A stretch of DNA of 64,000 nucleotides from the NCBI GenBank assembly GCA_036510675.1, contig DATCDN010000104.1:13959-77958 (forward strand). Reading direction: 5' to 3'. Positions 44,759 to 52,825 of the stretch are shown in pieces. Position 1 is the first letter of the stretch. Every line of letters starts with the position of its first letter. This stretch comes from JAATGI01 sp036510675 (GTDB lineage Bacteria > Pseudomonadota > Alphaproteobacteria > ATCC43930 > CGMCC-115725). The notes under the pieces are model-generated. The model ran no database searches. It saw only the letters and a program-made list of their open reading frames with translations, and was not told the origin of the DNA. The translations under genes and the position numbers were made by a program.

Positions 44759-45921
44759 GCGGGGTTGCGCGCGCTGGCGCCCAGGTCGATCGCCAGCGCC
44801 AGCAGCGCCATCGCGGCGCCGATGCCGAACAGCCAAGCATAGACGCCGCCGGTCGCGACAAAGAGATAGGAAAAGAAATAGCCCGACGCCGCCTGGCCGA
44901 TGGCGAAGCCGATCGTTGCCGCGGCCCACACCGCGCGCTGGCGCGCCGCGCCGTCGATTAATTCCTGGATGCGGCCGACGGTGACGGTGACCATGCCGGG
45001 GATCAGCGCGCCCATCAGGAAGCTGGAAATCGCGAGCGCGGCGTCGGACGCCGACAGGAGAATCAGCGCGATATCGGCGACTTCGAGCACGAGGCCGAAG
45101 CGAAACGTAGCGCGGAAGCCGATCCGGTCGGCGATCGGCCCCATGACCAGCGGCCCGACAATGGCGCCGATGCCGAAAATCACCCAATAGACGCCGGCGA
45201 CGTCGATGCCGCGATGCAAGCCGCGGGCGATGAAATCCGACAGGAACACCATGTGCGGCACCTGCGCGGTGGCATTGAGCGCGTACTCGATCAGCAGCGC
45301 CACGACGACGATGCCGCCCCCCTGTAGCCGCGTGGCCCGTGGCGCGGGTGAGGGCGCGGATGATGGCGCGGCGTCGGGACTGAACCCGGTCCACGCCGCC
45401 GCCGTCAGCAACGCGGAGAATACGCCGAGCCCGCACCAGGTCTCCACGAGGCCCCAGCACAGCAGCAGCGGCACCAGCGTGCCCGAGATCGCAACCCCGG
45501 CGCCGAGACCCGCGAAGATCGCGCCGCCGACCATGCCGCGCCGCGCCGGCGGGACGTGCGCCAGCACGGCGGGCGCCGCCAGCACCATGACGACTGCGCC
45601 CGCGACGCCGGCGATGAACCGCCAGCAGAAATACCAGAGCCAGGATTGCGGCCACGCGCAGGCGAAGAACGACAGCGTGACCACCACCATCATGATCCGG
45701 ATCAGCGTCGCGGAGGGCGCCAGCCGCGCCACCCGGCGCGCCACGACGGCGCCGAGCAGATACCCCGCCAGATTGGCGGCGCCGAAATAGATGATCGCGG
45801 ATTGGGAAAACCAGCGCGCCTCGATCAGCGCGGGGATCATCGGCGTGTAGGCGAGCCGCGCCATGCCGATGCAGATCAGCCCCGCGCTCGACGCGGCAAA
45901 GGCGGCGCGCCAGATGTTCAT
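44755..45921 (-). CDS. YbfB/YjiJ-family MFS transporter
   Basis: The protein (388 residues) has about 12 predicted hydrophobic helices. It fits the YbfB/YjiJ (MFS_4) family: FAASSAGLICIGMARLAYTPMIPALIEARWFSQSAIIYFGAANLAGYLLGA is the N-terminal signature region. The second half has IADRIGFRATFRFGLVLEV, a motif-A-like loop. The substrate is unknown. Starts at 45921 and 45945 are possible, neither with a good ribosome site. It is 35 nt downstream of sdhB on the same strand, but need not be functionally related. Confidence 0.8.
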   Translation of the reverse strand: MNIWRAAFAASSAGLICIGMARLAYTPMIPALIEARWFSQSAIIYFGAANLAGYLLGAVVARRVARLAPSATLIRIMMVVVTLSFFACAWPQSWLWYFCWRFIAGVAGAVVMVLAAPAVLAHVPPARRGMVGGAIFAGLGAGVAISGTLVPLLLCWGLVETWCGLGVFSALLTAAAWTGFSPDAAPSSAPSPAPRATRLQGGGIVVVALLIEYALNATAQVPHMVFLSDFIARGLHRGIDVAGVYWVIFGIGAIVGPLVMGPIADRIGFRATFRFGLVLEVADIALILLSASDAALAISSFLMGALIPGMVTVTVGRIQELIDGAARQRAVWAAATIGFAIGQAASGYFFSYLFVATGGVYAWLFGIGAAMALLALAIDLGASARNPA

Positions 45922-45956
45922 CGCGGGGGCGCGGAGAACCCCCATCGACGAGCGAC

Positions 45957-46733
45957 TTACCGTCGCTCGACCATCATCTGCTTGATGTCGCCGATCGCCT
46001 TGGCCGGGTTGAGTCCCTTGGGACAGGTGTTGCTGCAATTCATGATGGTATGGCAGCGATAGAGCTTGAACGGGTCCTCGAGCTGGTCGAGCCGCGCCCC
46101 GGTCTTCTCGTCACGGCTGTCCTGCAGCCAGCGCGCCGCCTGCAATAGCACCGCCGGGCCGAGATAGCGTTCGCCCTGCCACCAATAGCTGGGGCAGCCC
46201 GTGGTGCAGCAGAAGCACAGGATGCATTCCCACAGCCCATCGAGCTTTGCGCGTTCCGCCTCGGATTGCAGCCGCTCGCGATCCGGCGCCGGCGTCTCGG
46301 TCTGCAGCCAGGGCTGGATCGATTCATATTGCGCATAGGCGTGGGTCAGGTCGGGCACCAGATCCTTGATCACCGGCATGTGCGGCAGCGGATAAATGTG
46401 AATCTCGCCGGGCAAATCCTCGATCGCCTTGAGACAGGCGAGCGTGTTGCCGCCGCCGATATTCATGGCGCAGGAGCCGCACACGCCCTCGCGGCACGAG
46501 CGGCGGAAGGTCAGGCCGGTATCGATCTCGTTCTTGATCTTGATCAGCGCGTCGAGAACCATCGGCCCGCATGTGTCGAGATCGACCTCATAGGTATCGA
46601 GCCGCGGATTGGCCTTCTCGTCGGGGTCATAGCGATAGACCTTGAAGGCGCGCACCCGCTTGGCCCCGGCGGGCGCCTTATAGGTCTTGCCGGTCCCGAC
46701 CTTGGAATTTTTCGGCAACGAAAATTTGGCCAT
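45957..46733 (-). CDS. sdhB: Succinate dehydrogenase iron-sulfur subunit
   Basis: SdhB (258 residues) passes electrons from SdhA to quinone in complex II. The [2Fe-2S] ligands are Cys80, Cys85, Cys88 and Cys100 (CREGVCGSCAMNIGGGNTLAC region). The [4Fe-4S] and [3Fe-4S] ligands are in CILCFCCTTGC (170-180) and C227, C233, C237 (CHTIMNCSNTCPKG). The order is sdhC-sdhD-sdhA-sdhB; a 162-nt gap with a palindrome separates it from sdhA. Confidence 0.97.
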   Translation of the reverse strand: MAKFSLPKNSKVGTGKTYKAPAGAKRVRAFKVYRYDPDEKANPRLDTYEVDLDTCGPMVLDALIKIKNEIDTGLTFRRSCREGVCGSCAMNIGGGNTLACLKAIEDLPGEIHIYPLPHMPVIKDLVPDLTHAYAQYESIQPWLQTETPAPDRERLQSEAERAKLDGLWECILCFCCTTGCPSYWWQGERYLGPAVLLQAARWLQDSRDEKTGARLDQLEDPFKLYRCHTIMNCSNTCPKGLNPAKAIGDIKQMMVERR

Positions 46734-46775
46734 GTCTCGACTTTCTGATATGGCGCCGAAGCGCCTATCTCTCTG

Positions 46776-46860
46776 CCGTCATGGCCGGGCTTGACCCGGC
46801 CATCCAGGGCAAGCGACGTGCGTCGGCTTTGGATCCCCGGATCAAGTCCGGGGGTGACGG
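46776..46860. repeat. Intergenic palindrome between sdhA and sdhB (CCGTCATGGCCGGG type)
   Basis: Outer CCGTCAT and GTGACGG ends enclose two hairpins: ATGGCCGGG-CTTGA-CCCGGCCAT (46781-46803) and CCCCGGA-TCAAG-TCCGGGG (46835-46853). Elements of this type are common in alphaproteobacterial genomes. Its place inside the sdh operon may lower the sdhB message relative to sdhA. Confidence 0.75.
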
Positions 46861-46895
46861 AAAAGGGGATGGAATTTTTTTCATCCGGACGAACC

Positions 46896-48683
46896 CTAAT
46901 AGACGCGCGCCTTGGGCGGGATCGATTCGACTTCGTTCGACATGGTGTTGAGATGCACGGGGCGATAGCCGAGCCGCACCTTGCCGCTGGCATCGAGCCA
47001 GGTCAGCGAATGCTTCAGCCAGTGGATGTCGTCGCGGCTGGGGAAATCCTCGCGCGCATGGGCGCCGCGACTCTCGGTCCGCGCCAGCGCGGCGGAAATC
47101 GTGACGGTCGACTGCGCCAGAAGATTATCGAGCTCCAGCGCCTCGACCAGATCGGTGTTCCAGATCATCGAGCGGTCGGTGAGGCCGAGATCGTTCATCG
47201 ACGCGGTGACGTCCGCGATCTTGGCGACGCCATCGGCCAGCGTCGGCCCGCGAAAGATGGCGCAATCGGCCTGCATGGTGCGCTGCATGTTGAGGCGGAT
47301 TTCGCCGGCCTTGAGCCGGCCCTTGGCGTTGCGCACCTTGTCGAGCCGCGCCACTGCCTGGTCGCCGGCGCCGGCGGGCAGCGGCTTCAGCGCGGCGCCG
47401 GGGGTCACCAATTCCGCCGCGCGCTGCGCCGCGGCGCGGCCGAACACCACGAGATCGAGCAGCGAATTGGTGCCGAGACGATTGGCGCCATGGACCGAGA
47501 CGCAAGCCGCCTCGCCGACCGCCATCAGGCCGGGGATCACGCGCTCGGGATCGTCCGCGGTCGGGTTCAGCGCCTCGCCATGGTAATTGGTCGGGATGCC
47601 GCCCATCGCGTAATGCGCGGTTGGCAGCACGGGAATCGGTTCGCGCGTCACCTCCACCCCGGCGAAGACTTTCGCGGTCTCGGAGATGCCGGGCAGCCGT
47701 TCATGCAGTACCTTCGGGTCGAGATGCTCGAGATGCAGCATGATGTGGTCCTTGTGCGGACCACAGCCGCGGCCCTCCCTGATCTCGATGGTCATGGCGC
47801 GGCTGACCACGTCGCGCGACGCCAAATCCTTGGCATGGGGGGCATAGCGCTCCATGAACCGCTCGCCCTCGGCATTGGTGAGATAGCCGCCCTCGCCGCG
47901 CGCGCCCTCGGTGATCAGCACGCCGGCGCCATAGACGCCGGTCGGGTGGAACTGGAAGAATTCCGGGTCCTGCATCGGCACTCCGGCGCGCAGCGCCATG
48001 GCGTTGCCGTCGCCGGTGCAGGTATGCGCCTGTGTCGTGGAGAAAAAGGCGCGGCCATAGCCGCCGGTCGCCAGCACCACCAGATGCGCGCGAAAGCGAT
48101 GGATGGTGCCGTCGTCGAGACACCAGGCCATGACGCCACAGCACGCGCCATCCTCGTCCATGATCAGATCGAGCGCGATATATTCGACGAAGAACTCGAC
48201 ATTGTGCTTGAGGCTCTGCTGATAGAGCGTGTGGATCATGGCGTGGCCGGTGCGGTCGGCGGCGGCGCAGGCGCGCTTCGCCATCGGGCCTTCGCCATAA
48301 TCCGTGGTGTGGCCGCCGAACGGGCGCTGATAGATCTTGCCGTCTTCGGTGCGCGAGAACGGCACGCCGAAATGCTCGAGCTCGATCACCGCCTGCATCG
48401 CGTTGTGGCACATATATTCGATGGCATCCTGGTCGCCGAGCCAGTCGGAGCCCTTGACCGAATCGTAGAAGTGCCAGCGCCAATCGTCCTTGCCCATATT
48501 GCCGAGCGCGGCGCTGATGCCGCCCTGCGCCGCGACGGTATGGGAGCGGGTCGGAAACACCTTGGTGATGCAGGCGGTCTTGAGTCCGGCCATGCCCATG
48601 CCCAAGGTGGCGCGCAGGCCGGAGCCGCCGGCGCCGACGACAATGACATCGTAGAGATGATCGGTGACGGGATAGACGGCCAT
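46896..48683 (-). CDS. sdhA: Succinate dehydrogenase flavoprotein subunit
   Basis: SdhA (595 residues) oxidises succinate with covalent FAD. The N-terminal VIVVGAGGSGLRATLGM is the FAD Rossmann motif. His48 in RSHTVAAQGG is the FAD attachment residue. The HPTGVYGAGVLITEGARGEGG and RLGTNSLLDLVVFGRAAA blocks hold the active site. The ATG at 48683 has GGAGG 6 nt upstream and lies 2 nt after the sdhD stop; an in-frame extension to 49091 is spurious. Confidence 0.97.
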   Translation of the reverse strand: MAVYPVTDHLYDVIVVGAGGSGLRATLGMGMAGLKTACITKVFPTRSHTVAAQGGISAALGNMGKDDWRWHFYDSVKGSDWLGDQDAIEYMCHNAMQAVIELEHFGVPFSRTEDGKIYQRPFGGHTTDYGEGPMAKRACAAADRTGHAMIHTLYQQSLKHNVEFFVEYIALDLIMDEDGACCGVMAWCLDDGTIHRFRAHLVVLATGGYGRAFFSTTQAHTCTGDGNAMALRAGVPMQDPEFFQFHPTGVYGAGVLITEGARGEGGYLTNAEGERFMERYAPHAKDLASRDVVSRAMTIEIREGRGCGPHKDHIMLHLEHLDPKVLHERLPGISETAKVFAGVEVTREPIPVLPTAHYAMGGIPTNYHGEALNPTADDPERVIPGLMAVGEAACVSVHGANRLGTNSLLDLVVFGRAAAQRAAELVTPGAALKPLPAGAGDQAVARLDKVRNAKGRLKAGEIRLNMQRTMQADCAIFRGPTLADGVAKIADVTASMNDLGLTDRSMIWNTDLVEALELDNLLAQSTVTISAALARTESRGAHAREDFPSRDDIHWLKHSLTWLDASGKVRLGYRPVHLNTMSNEVESIPPKARVY

Positions 48684-48685
48684 GC

Positions 48686-49075
48686 TCAGCCTCCGAATGC
48701 GAGTTTGAGCACGGCGAAAATGCCGGCCACCGCGAGCAGCAATGCCAACAGCTTGACGAAGACGATGCCGGCGAGCTTGGTGCCCTCGCCCGGCGCGTAA
48801 TCCTCGATCACGACCTGGAGGCCCAACGACGCGTGATAAAACAGGGCACCAAGCGTCAAAATCATCAAGACCGCCGCGACCGGCCCATGCAGCCAGGCCA
48901 TCAGGGTCAGGCGGTCGGCGCCCGCCAGCGACACCAGCGAGGCGCAGAACCAGATGCCAAGCGGCACCAGGGCGACGGCGCTGACGCGCTGCGCCCACCA
49001 ATGCGCGACGCCCTCCTTGGCGGAGCCGAGGCCGAGCGCGCGGCCCAGCGGCGAGCGGAGCTGCTTCTCGCTCAT
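48686..49075 (-). CDS. sdhD: Succinate dehydrogenase membrane anchor subunit SdhD
   Basis: The 129-residue protein has three transmembrane helices (about 32-50, 58-78 and 104-125). The loop FYHASLGLQVVIEDY carries the haem-ligand histidine and the D-Y pair typical of SdhD near the quinone site. It overlaps the sdhC stop by 4 nt (ATGA), which couples translation. Confidence 0.93.
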   Translation of the reverse strand: MSEKQLRSPLGRALGLGSAKEGVAHWWAQRVSAVALVPLGIWFCASLVSLAGADRLTLMAWLHGPVAAVLMILTLGALFYHASLGLQVVIEDYAPGEGTKLAGIVFVKLLALLLAVAGIFAVLKLAFGG

Positions 49076-49464
49076 CCGTGCAGCACCACAAGGCCGGCGA
49101 TGAAGGCCACCAGGGTCAGCACCACGCTGGCCGCGATCACGAGTTGGCTGGCGCGATAGGCGGTCTGGAGGTCATAGCCGTGCCCCGCATCCCACACCAG
49201 ATGCCGGATGCCGTTGCACAGATGATAGAAAAAACTCCAGCACCAGCCGAACAGGAAGATGAGGCCGAGCCACGAGCCGAAGAACCATTGCGCGTCGGCG
49301 AATGCCGCCTCGCTGCTCGCCGCCGCCACCAGCCACCACACCAGGAATACCGCGCCGGCCGACAGCGCCAAGCCGGTCGCGCGATGCGCGATCGAGGTCG
49401 CCATGGTCAGCGGCCATTTGTAGATTTGAAGATGCGGCGAGAGCGGCCGTTCGGCTTGCGTCAT
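49072..49464 (-). CDS. sdhC: Succinate dehydrogenase cytochrome b556 subunit SdhC
   Basis: The 130-residue protein has three membrane helices. The N-terminal RPLSPHLQIYKWPLTMATSIAHRATG block is the SdhC signature (S-x-x-x-R/H quinone region), and the FFYHLCNGIRHLVWDAG block carries a haem histidine. The ATG at 49464 gives the normal length; a longer frame to 49533 is unlikely. It is the first gene of sdhCDAB and has a palindrome 50-70 nt upstream that recurs before asd. Confidence 0.93.
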   Translation of the reverse strand: MTQAERPLSPHLQIYKWPLTMATSIAHRATGLALSAGAVFLVWWLVAAASSEAAFADAQWFFGSWLGLIFLFGWCWSFFYHLCNGIRHLVWDAGHGYDLQTAYRASQLVIAASVVLTLVAFIAGLVVLHG

Positions 49465-49514
49465 TGGGGAGAAACCCTGAGACCGGCGCCTCTTTTTGCG
49501 CCAGTTCCGGGTGT

Positions 49515-49532
49515 AGCTGCTGCATTGCAGCA
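49515..49532. promoter_or_regulatory. Palindrome upstream of sdhCDAB, shared with asd-mch
   Basis: TGCTGCA-T-TGCAGCA (49518-49532) is a near-perfect palindrome in the text AGCTGCTGCATTGCAGC. The leader of asd has AGCTGCTTATTGCAGC (51703-51718). The shared half-site GCTGC/GCAGC in both TCA-linked transcripts suggests one regulator. Confidence 0.5.
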
Positions 49533-49582
49533 AGTCAACGCCGTGTACGCATGGCTGCGTGGCGGCGACGGCATTTTCGGCC

Positions 49583-50644
49583 TCAGCGCGGCATCAGCAC
49601 CCAATAATCGAGATCGAGGACCAAAGCAGGGTCATCGGCGTCCCCGGTCCGGTCCGGAAAATCGGCGCAGGGCCGATCCCTGGCGGCGATCGTGCGCAGG
49701 CGCAGGGCGCCGAGATCGGTCCGGCCGGGCAACGCGGCCTTCGCCAGCACCGCGCTCCACGCATAAATCGTGTCGCCCGCGACGGTCGGCGCGACATGGC
49801 GGCCGCCATTGATCGCCGCGATGTGGAAGGCGTTGGCCAGCCCGTTGAAGCTCGCCGCGCGGGCGAGGCTGATGACGTGGCCGCCATAGACGAGACGCCG
49901 GCCCTTGGCTGGGCCGCCGGCCTGCGCGCGTGCCCGATGCGCGTCGAAATGCACCCGCGCGCTGTTCTGATAGAGCCGCGTCGCCAGCGCATGCTCGGCT
50001 TCCTCGATCGTCATGCCGTCGCCATGATCGATGCGCGCGCCGACGGCGTAATCATCGAAGCCGAGCGAGGAGCCGGCGAGCGCGCGGTCGTATTTTTTCA
50101 GATCGAGATCGGCCGGCACGATGAGATGTTCCGGCCCCACCGCGGCCGGCAGGTCAGGCACGGTCGCCGGCGGCGCGGCGGCGGCGGGGTCGCGCTTCGC
50201 CACCATCACCCAGCGGACATAATCGACGATCGCCTCGCCGCGCTGATTTTCGCCGCGCGTGCGGACATAGGCGATGCCGCTTTTGCGATTGGCATTCTCG
50301 CGCAAGCCGATGATCCGCGAGCGGGCGCGCAGCGTGTCGCCCGGATAGACCGGCGCGCCGAAGCGGCAATCGGCATAGCCGAGATTGGCGATGGCGTTGA
50401 GCGAAATGTCGGGCACGCTCTTGCCGAACACCAGGTTGAAGACCAGCACATCGTCGAGCGGCGCCGACCGATAGCCGATGTCTTGCGCGAACGGATCGGA
50501 ACAATTCACCGCGAAGCGCGAGCCGGTCAGCGCGAGATAGAGCGCGGCATCGCCCGCGCCGACGGTGCGCGGGGTGGCGTGATCGAACACCTGGCCGAGG
50601 CGGAAATCCTCGAAGAAATTTCCGCGCTCGACCGGCTCAGCCAT
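49583..50644 (-). CDS. mch: Mesaconyl-CoA hydratase (beta-methylmalyl-CoA dehydratase), double-hotdog MaoC type
   Basis: The 353-residue protein is built of two MaoC/hotdog halves and strongly resembles Mch/Mcd of the ethylmalonyl-CoA pathway, which interconverts mesaconyl-CoA and beta-methylmalyl-CoA. Shared hallmarks are GNFFEDFRLGQ, HATPRTVGAGDAALY, APLDDVLVFNLVFGKSVPDISLNAIANLGYA, YPGDTLRARS, NQRGEAIVDYVRWVMV, DHGDGMTIEEAEHALATRLYQN, RLVYGGHVISLARAASFNG and the C-terminal DPALVLDLDYWVLMPR. The ATG overlaps the asd stop (TGATG), so it is translated with asd. The pathway assimilates acetate and C2/C3 units without isocitrate lyase. Its coupling to asd, upstream of sdh, is unusual. Confidence 0.87.
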   Translation of the reverse strand: MAEPVERGNFFEDFRLGQVFDHATPRTVGAGDAALYLALTGSRFAVNCSDPFAQDIGYRSAPLDDVLVFNLVFGKSVPDISLNAIANLGYADCRFGAPVYPGDTLRARSRIIGLRENANRKSGIAYVRTRGENQRGEAIVDYVRWVMVAKRDPAAAAPPATVPDLPAAVGPEHLIVPADLDLKKYDRALAGSSLGFDDYAVGARIDHGDGMTIEEAEHALATRLYQNSARVHFDAHRARAQAGGPAKGRRLVYGGHVISLARAASFNGLANAFHIAAINGGRHVAPTVAGDTIYAWSAVLAKAALPGRTDLGALRLRTIAARDRPCADFPDRTGDADDPALVLDLDYWVLMPR

Positions 50645-51690
50645 CAGTGAACGGGCGCGCCGTGATCGTGGCCGCGATGCGCCAGATGGTCCTTGCCCAG
50701 CACTTCGGCGATCTGCACCGCGTTGAGCGCCGCGCCCTTGCGCAGATTGTCGGCGACGACCCACAGCGCCAGCCCGTACGGCACGGTCGGATCGCGGCGG
50801 ATGCGGCTGACAAAAACTGAATCCTCGCCGGCCGCCTCCTTGGGGGTGACATAGCCCTCATCGACGCGATGATCGACGACGCTGATCCCCGGCGCCTTGC
50901 GCAGCGCGGCGCGCGCGGCCTCGACCGAGATCGCGCTCTCGAATTCGACATGAATCGCCTCGGCATGGCCGACGAACACCGGCACGCGCACGCAGGTCGC
51001 GACCACCGCGATATCGCCGTCGAGAATCTTCCGCGTCTCGGCGGCCATCTTCCATTCTTCCTTGGTGAAGCCGTCATCCATGAAGGTATCGATGTGCGGA
51101 ATGACGTTGAAGGCGATCGGCTTGGTGAAGCGTTCCTTGGTGATCGGGTCGTTGACATAGACGGCGCGAGTCTGATTGAACAGCTCGTCCATCGCCTCGC
51201 GCCCGGCACCCGACACCGACTGATAGGTCGCGACCACCACCCGTTTGATGCGCGCGATGTCGTGCAGCGGCTTCAGCGCCATCACCATCTGGATGGTGGA
51301 GCAATTAGGGTTGGCGATGATGCCCTTCTTGGCCTGGCCGATGGCGGCGGGATTGACCTCGGGCACCACCAGCGGCACGTCCTTGTCCATGCGCCATTGC
51401 GAGGTGTTGTCGATCACGATGGCGCCGGCCTTCGCCGCGCGCGGCGCGAACTCGGCCGAGACCTTGCTGCCGGGCGAGGACAGCACGATATCGACGCCCT
51501 TGAAATCGAAGGTCTCGAGGCTTTCGACCTTCACCATGTGCTCGTCGCCGAACGCCACTTCCGTGCCGATCGACCGCGACGATGCCACCGCATGCAGCCG
51601 CGAGATCGGAAATTCGCGCTCGGCGAGGATGTTCAGCATCTCGCGCCCGACATTGCCGGTGGCGCCGACCACCGCTACTCGAAAGGCCAT
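50644..51690 (-). CDS. asd: Aspartate-semialdehyde dehydrogenase
   Basis: Asd (348 residues) reduces aspartyl phosphate for lysine, diaminopimelate, threonine and methionine synthesis. The NADP Rossmann motif is VVGATGNVGREMLN (about 7-20). The active-site Cys130 is in IIANPNCSTIQMV, and a His in the FVGHAEAIHVEF block acts as acid-base residue. The ATG at 51690 has TTGGAGCGG upstream. It overlaps the mch start (TGATG). It is divergent from dapF, the next lysine/peptidoglycan gene. A possible minus-strand promoter is TTGTCA around 51759 with TACATC 18 nt further. Confidence 0.95.
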   Translation of the reverse strand: MAFRVAVVGATGNVGREMLNILAEREFPISRLHAVASSRSIGTEVAFGDEHMVKVESLETFDFKGVDIVLSSPGSKVSAEFAPRAAKAGAIVIDNTSQWRMDKDVPLVVPEVNPAAIGQAKKGIIANPNCSTIQMVMALKPLHDIARIKRVVVATYQSVSGAGREAMDELFNQTRAVYVNDPITKERFTKPIAFNVIPHIDTFMDDGFTKEEWKMAAETRKILDGDIAVVATCVRVPVFVGHAEAIHVEFESAISVEAARAALRKAPGISVVDHRVDEGYVTPKEAAGEDSVFVSRIRRDPTVPYGLALWVVADNLRKGAALNAVQIAEVLGKDHLAHRGHDHGAPVH

Positions 51691-51702
51691 GTTCCGCTCC
51701 AA

Positions 51703-51718
51703 AGCTGCTTATTGCAGC
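51703..51718. promoter_or_regulatory. Palindrome in the asd leader, like that upstream of sdhC
   Basis: GCTGC-TTATT-GCAGC (51704-51718) in the text AGCTGCTTATTGCAGC lies about 14-28 nt upstream of the asd ATG. It matches the sdhC upstream palindrome except for a 1-nt difference in length at the centre. Confidence 0.45.
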
Positions 51719-51951
51719 GCAATAAAGTCGCCTGATGTACGCGCTCCCGCCCCGGATTGACAAGGGGTGCGACCGGACGAGTATGGGCATAATAGGAGCA
51801 ATAAGCGATGGCCCGACCCACCCGCTTCGCCGAATTCTGGCCCGGGTTTATGGCTAGTGGGGCGGTTACAGCGGCAACTACGCGACGCAAGCGCTTAGAC
51901 CGCGCCGCGCCGGAGGCATGGGCGGAGAAGGAAAACTGTATCCACGTGTCG

Positions 51952-51980
51952 TGGACAGGTTCTGACTTGCGGCCTATATA
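51952..51980 (+). promoter_or_regulatory. Promoter giving a leaderless dapF mRNA
   Basis: TGGACA (51952-51957) and TATATA (51975-51980) are separated by 17 nt. The expected transcription start, 7-8 nt beyond, falls on the A of the dapF ATG (51988). No ribosome site lies before that ATG, which agrees with a leaderless message. Confidence 0.6.
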
Positions 51981-51987
51981 GCCGGCC

Positions 51988-52821
51988 ATGTCCCCCGTCC
52001 CGTTCATCAAGATGCATGGTCTGGGCAATGATTTCGTCGTGCTCGACGCGCGGGCGACACCGCTTGCCTTTGACGCGGCCGCGACGCGGGCGATTGCCGA
52101 CCGCCACACCGGCATCGGCTGCGACCAGCTGATCATCCTGGAGCCGCCGCGCGACCCGCGCGCCCAGCTGTTCATGGCGATCCGCAATGCCGATGGCGGC
52201 GCGGTCGAGGCGTGCGGCAACGCCACGCGCTGCATCGCCGATCTGGTGATGCGCGAGCGCCATACCGAGACCGCGACCATCGAGACCGGGGCCGGGTTGA
52301 TCTCGGCGCGTGCCGCCGGGCCGCGCCGGGTCAGCGTCGATATGGGGCCGCCGGCCCTCGACTGGCGCGCGATTCCGCTGGCGCGACAATGCGACACCGC
52401 GCATGTGCCGCTGACGCTGGGGCCGCTCTCCGACCCGGTCGCGACCAGCATGGGCAATCCCCATGTCACGTTCTTCGTGCCCGACCTCGCCGCCATCGAC
52501 CTCGCGACGCTGGGGCCGATCCTCGAGCATGATGCGCTGTTCCCGGCGCGCGCCAATATCGGCGTCGCGCAAATCCTGTCGCCGGCGCGAATTCGCCTCC
52601 GCGTGTGGGAGCGCGGGGCCGGCCTGACACCCGCCTGCGGCACCGGCGCCTGTGCAGCCCTGGTCGCGGCGGCGCGGCGCGGCCTGACCGGGCGCCAGGC
52701 CGAGATGGTCGCCGACGGCGGCACCTTAGAAATCGAATGGCGCGACGATGATCACGTCATCATGACCGGCCCGGTCGCGGTCAGCTTCACCGGCACGCTC
52801 GACGACAGCCTGCTGCGCTAA
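51988..52821 (+). CDS. dapF: Diaminopimelate epimerase
   Basis: DapF (277 residues) epimerises LL- to meso-diaminopimelate for peptidoglycan and lysine. The two catalytic cysteines are Cys76 (EACGNATRC) and Cys217 (TPACGTGACA). The N-terminal FIKMHGLGNDFVVLD is the family signature. Probable leaderless start (see promoter). It lies 4 nt before mtaB, in the conserved dapF-mtaB-ftsY order. Confidence 0.97.
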   Translation: MSPVPFIKMHGLGNDFVVLDARATPLAFDAAATRAIADRHTGIGCDQLIILEPPRDPRAQLFMAIRNADGGAVEACGNATRCIADLVMRERHTETATIETGAGLISARAAGPRRVSVDMGPPALDWRAIPLARQCDTAHVPLTLGPLSDPVATSMGNPHVTFFVPDLAAIDLATLGPILEHDALFPARANIGVAQILSPARIRLRVWERGAGLTPACGTGACAALVAAARRGLTGRQAEMVADGGTLEIEWRDDDHVIMTGPVAVSFTGTLDDSLLR

Positions 52822-52825
52822 CATC

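Noticed and set aside
46791..48800. 669-codon plus-strand open frame
   Set aside because: Antisense to sdhA; no domain recognised, and its composition is a mirror of the real gene.
48684..49091. N-terminal extension of sdhA through sdhD
   Set aside because: The extra residues read sdhD in another frame; the ATG at 48683 with GGAGG is the true start.
51808..51981. 57-codon plus-strand frame between asd and dapF, with GGAG upstream
   Set aside because: No family, low-complexity C-terminus, and its 3' end overlaps the dapF promoter. A chance frame is the simpler reading, though not excluded.
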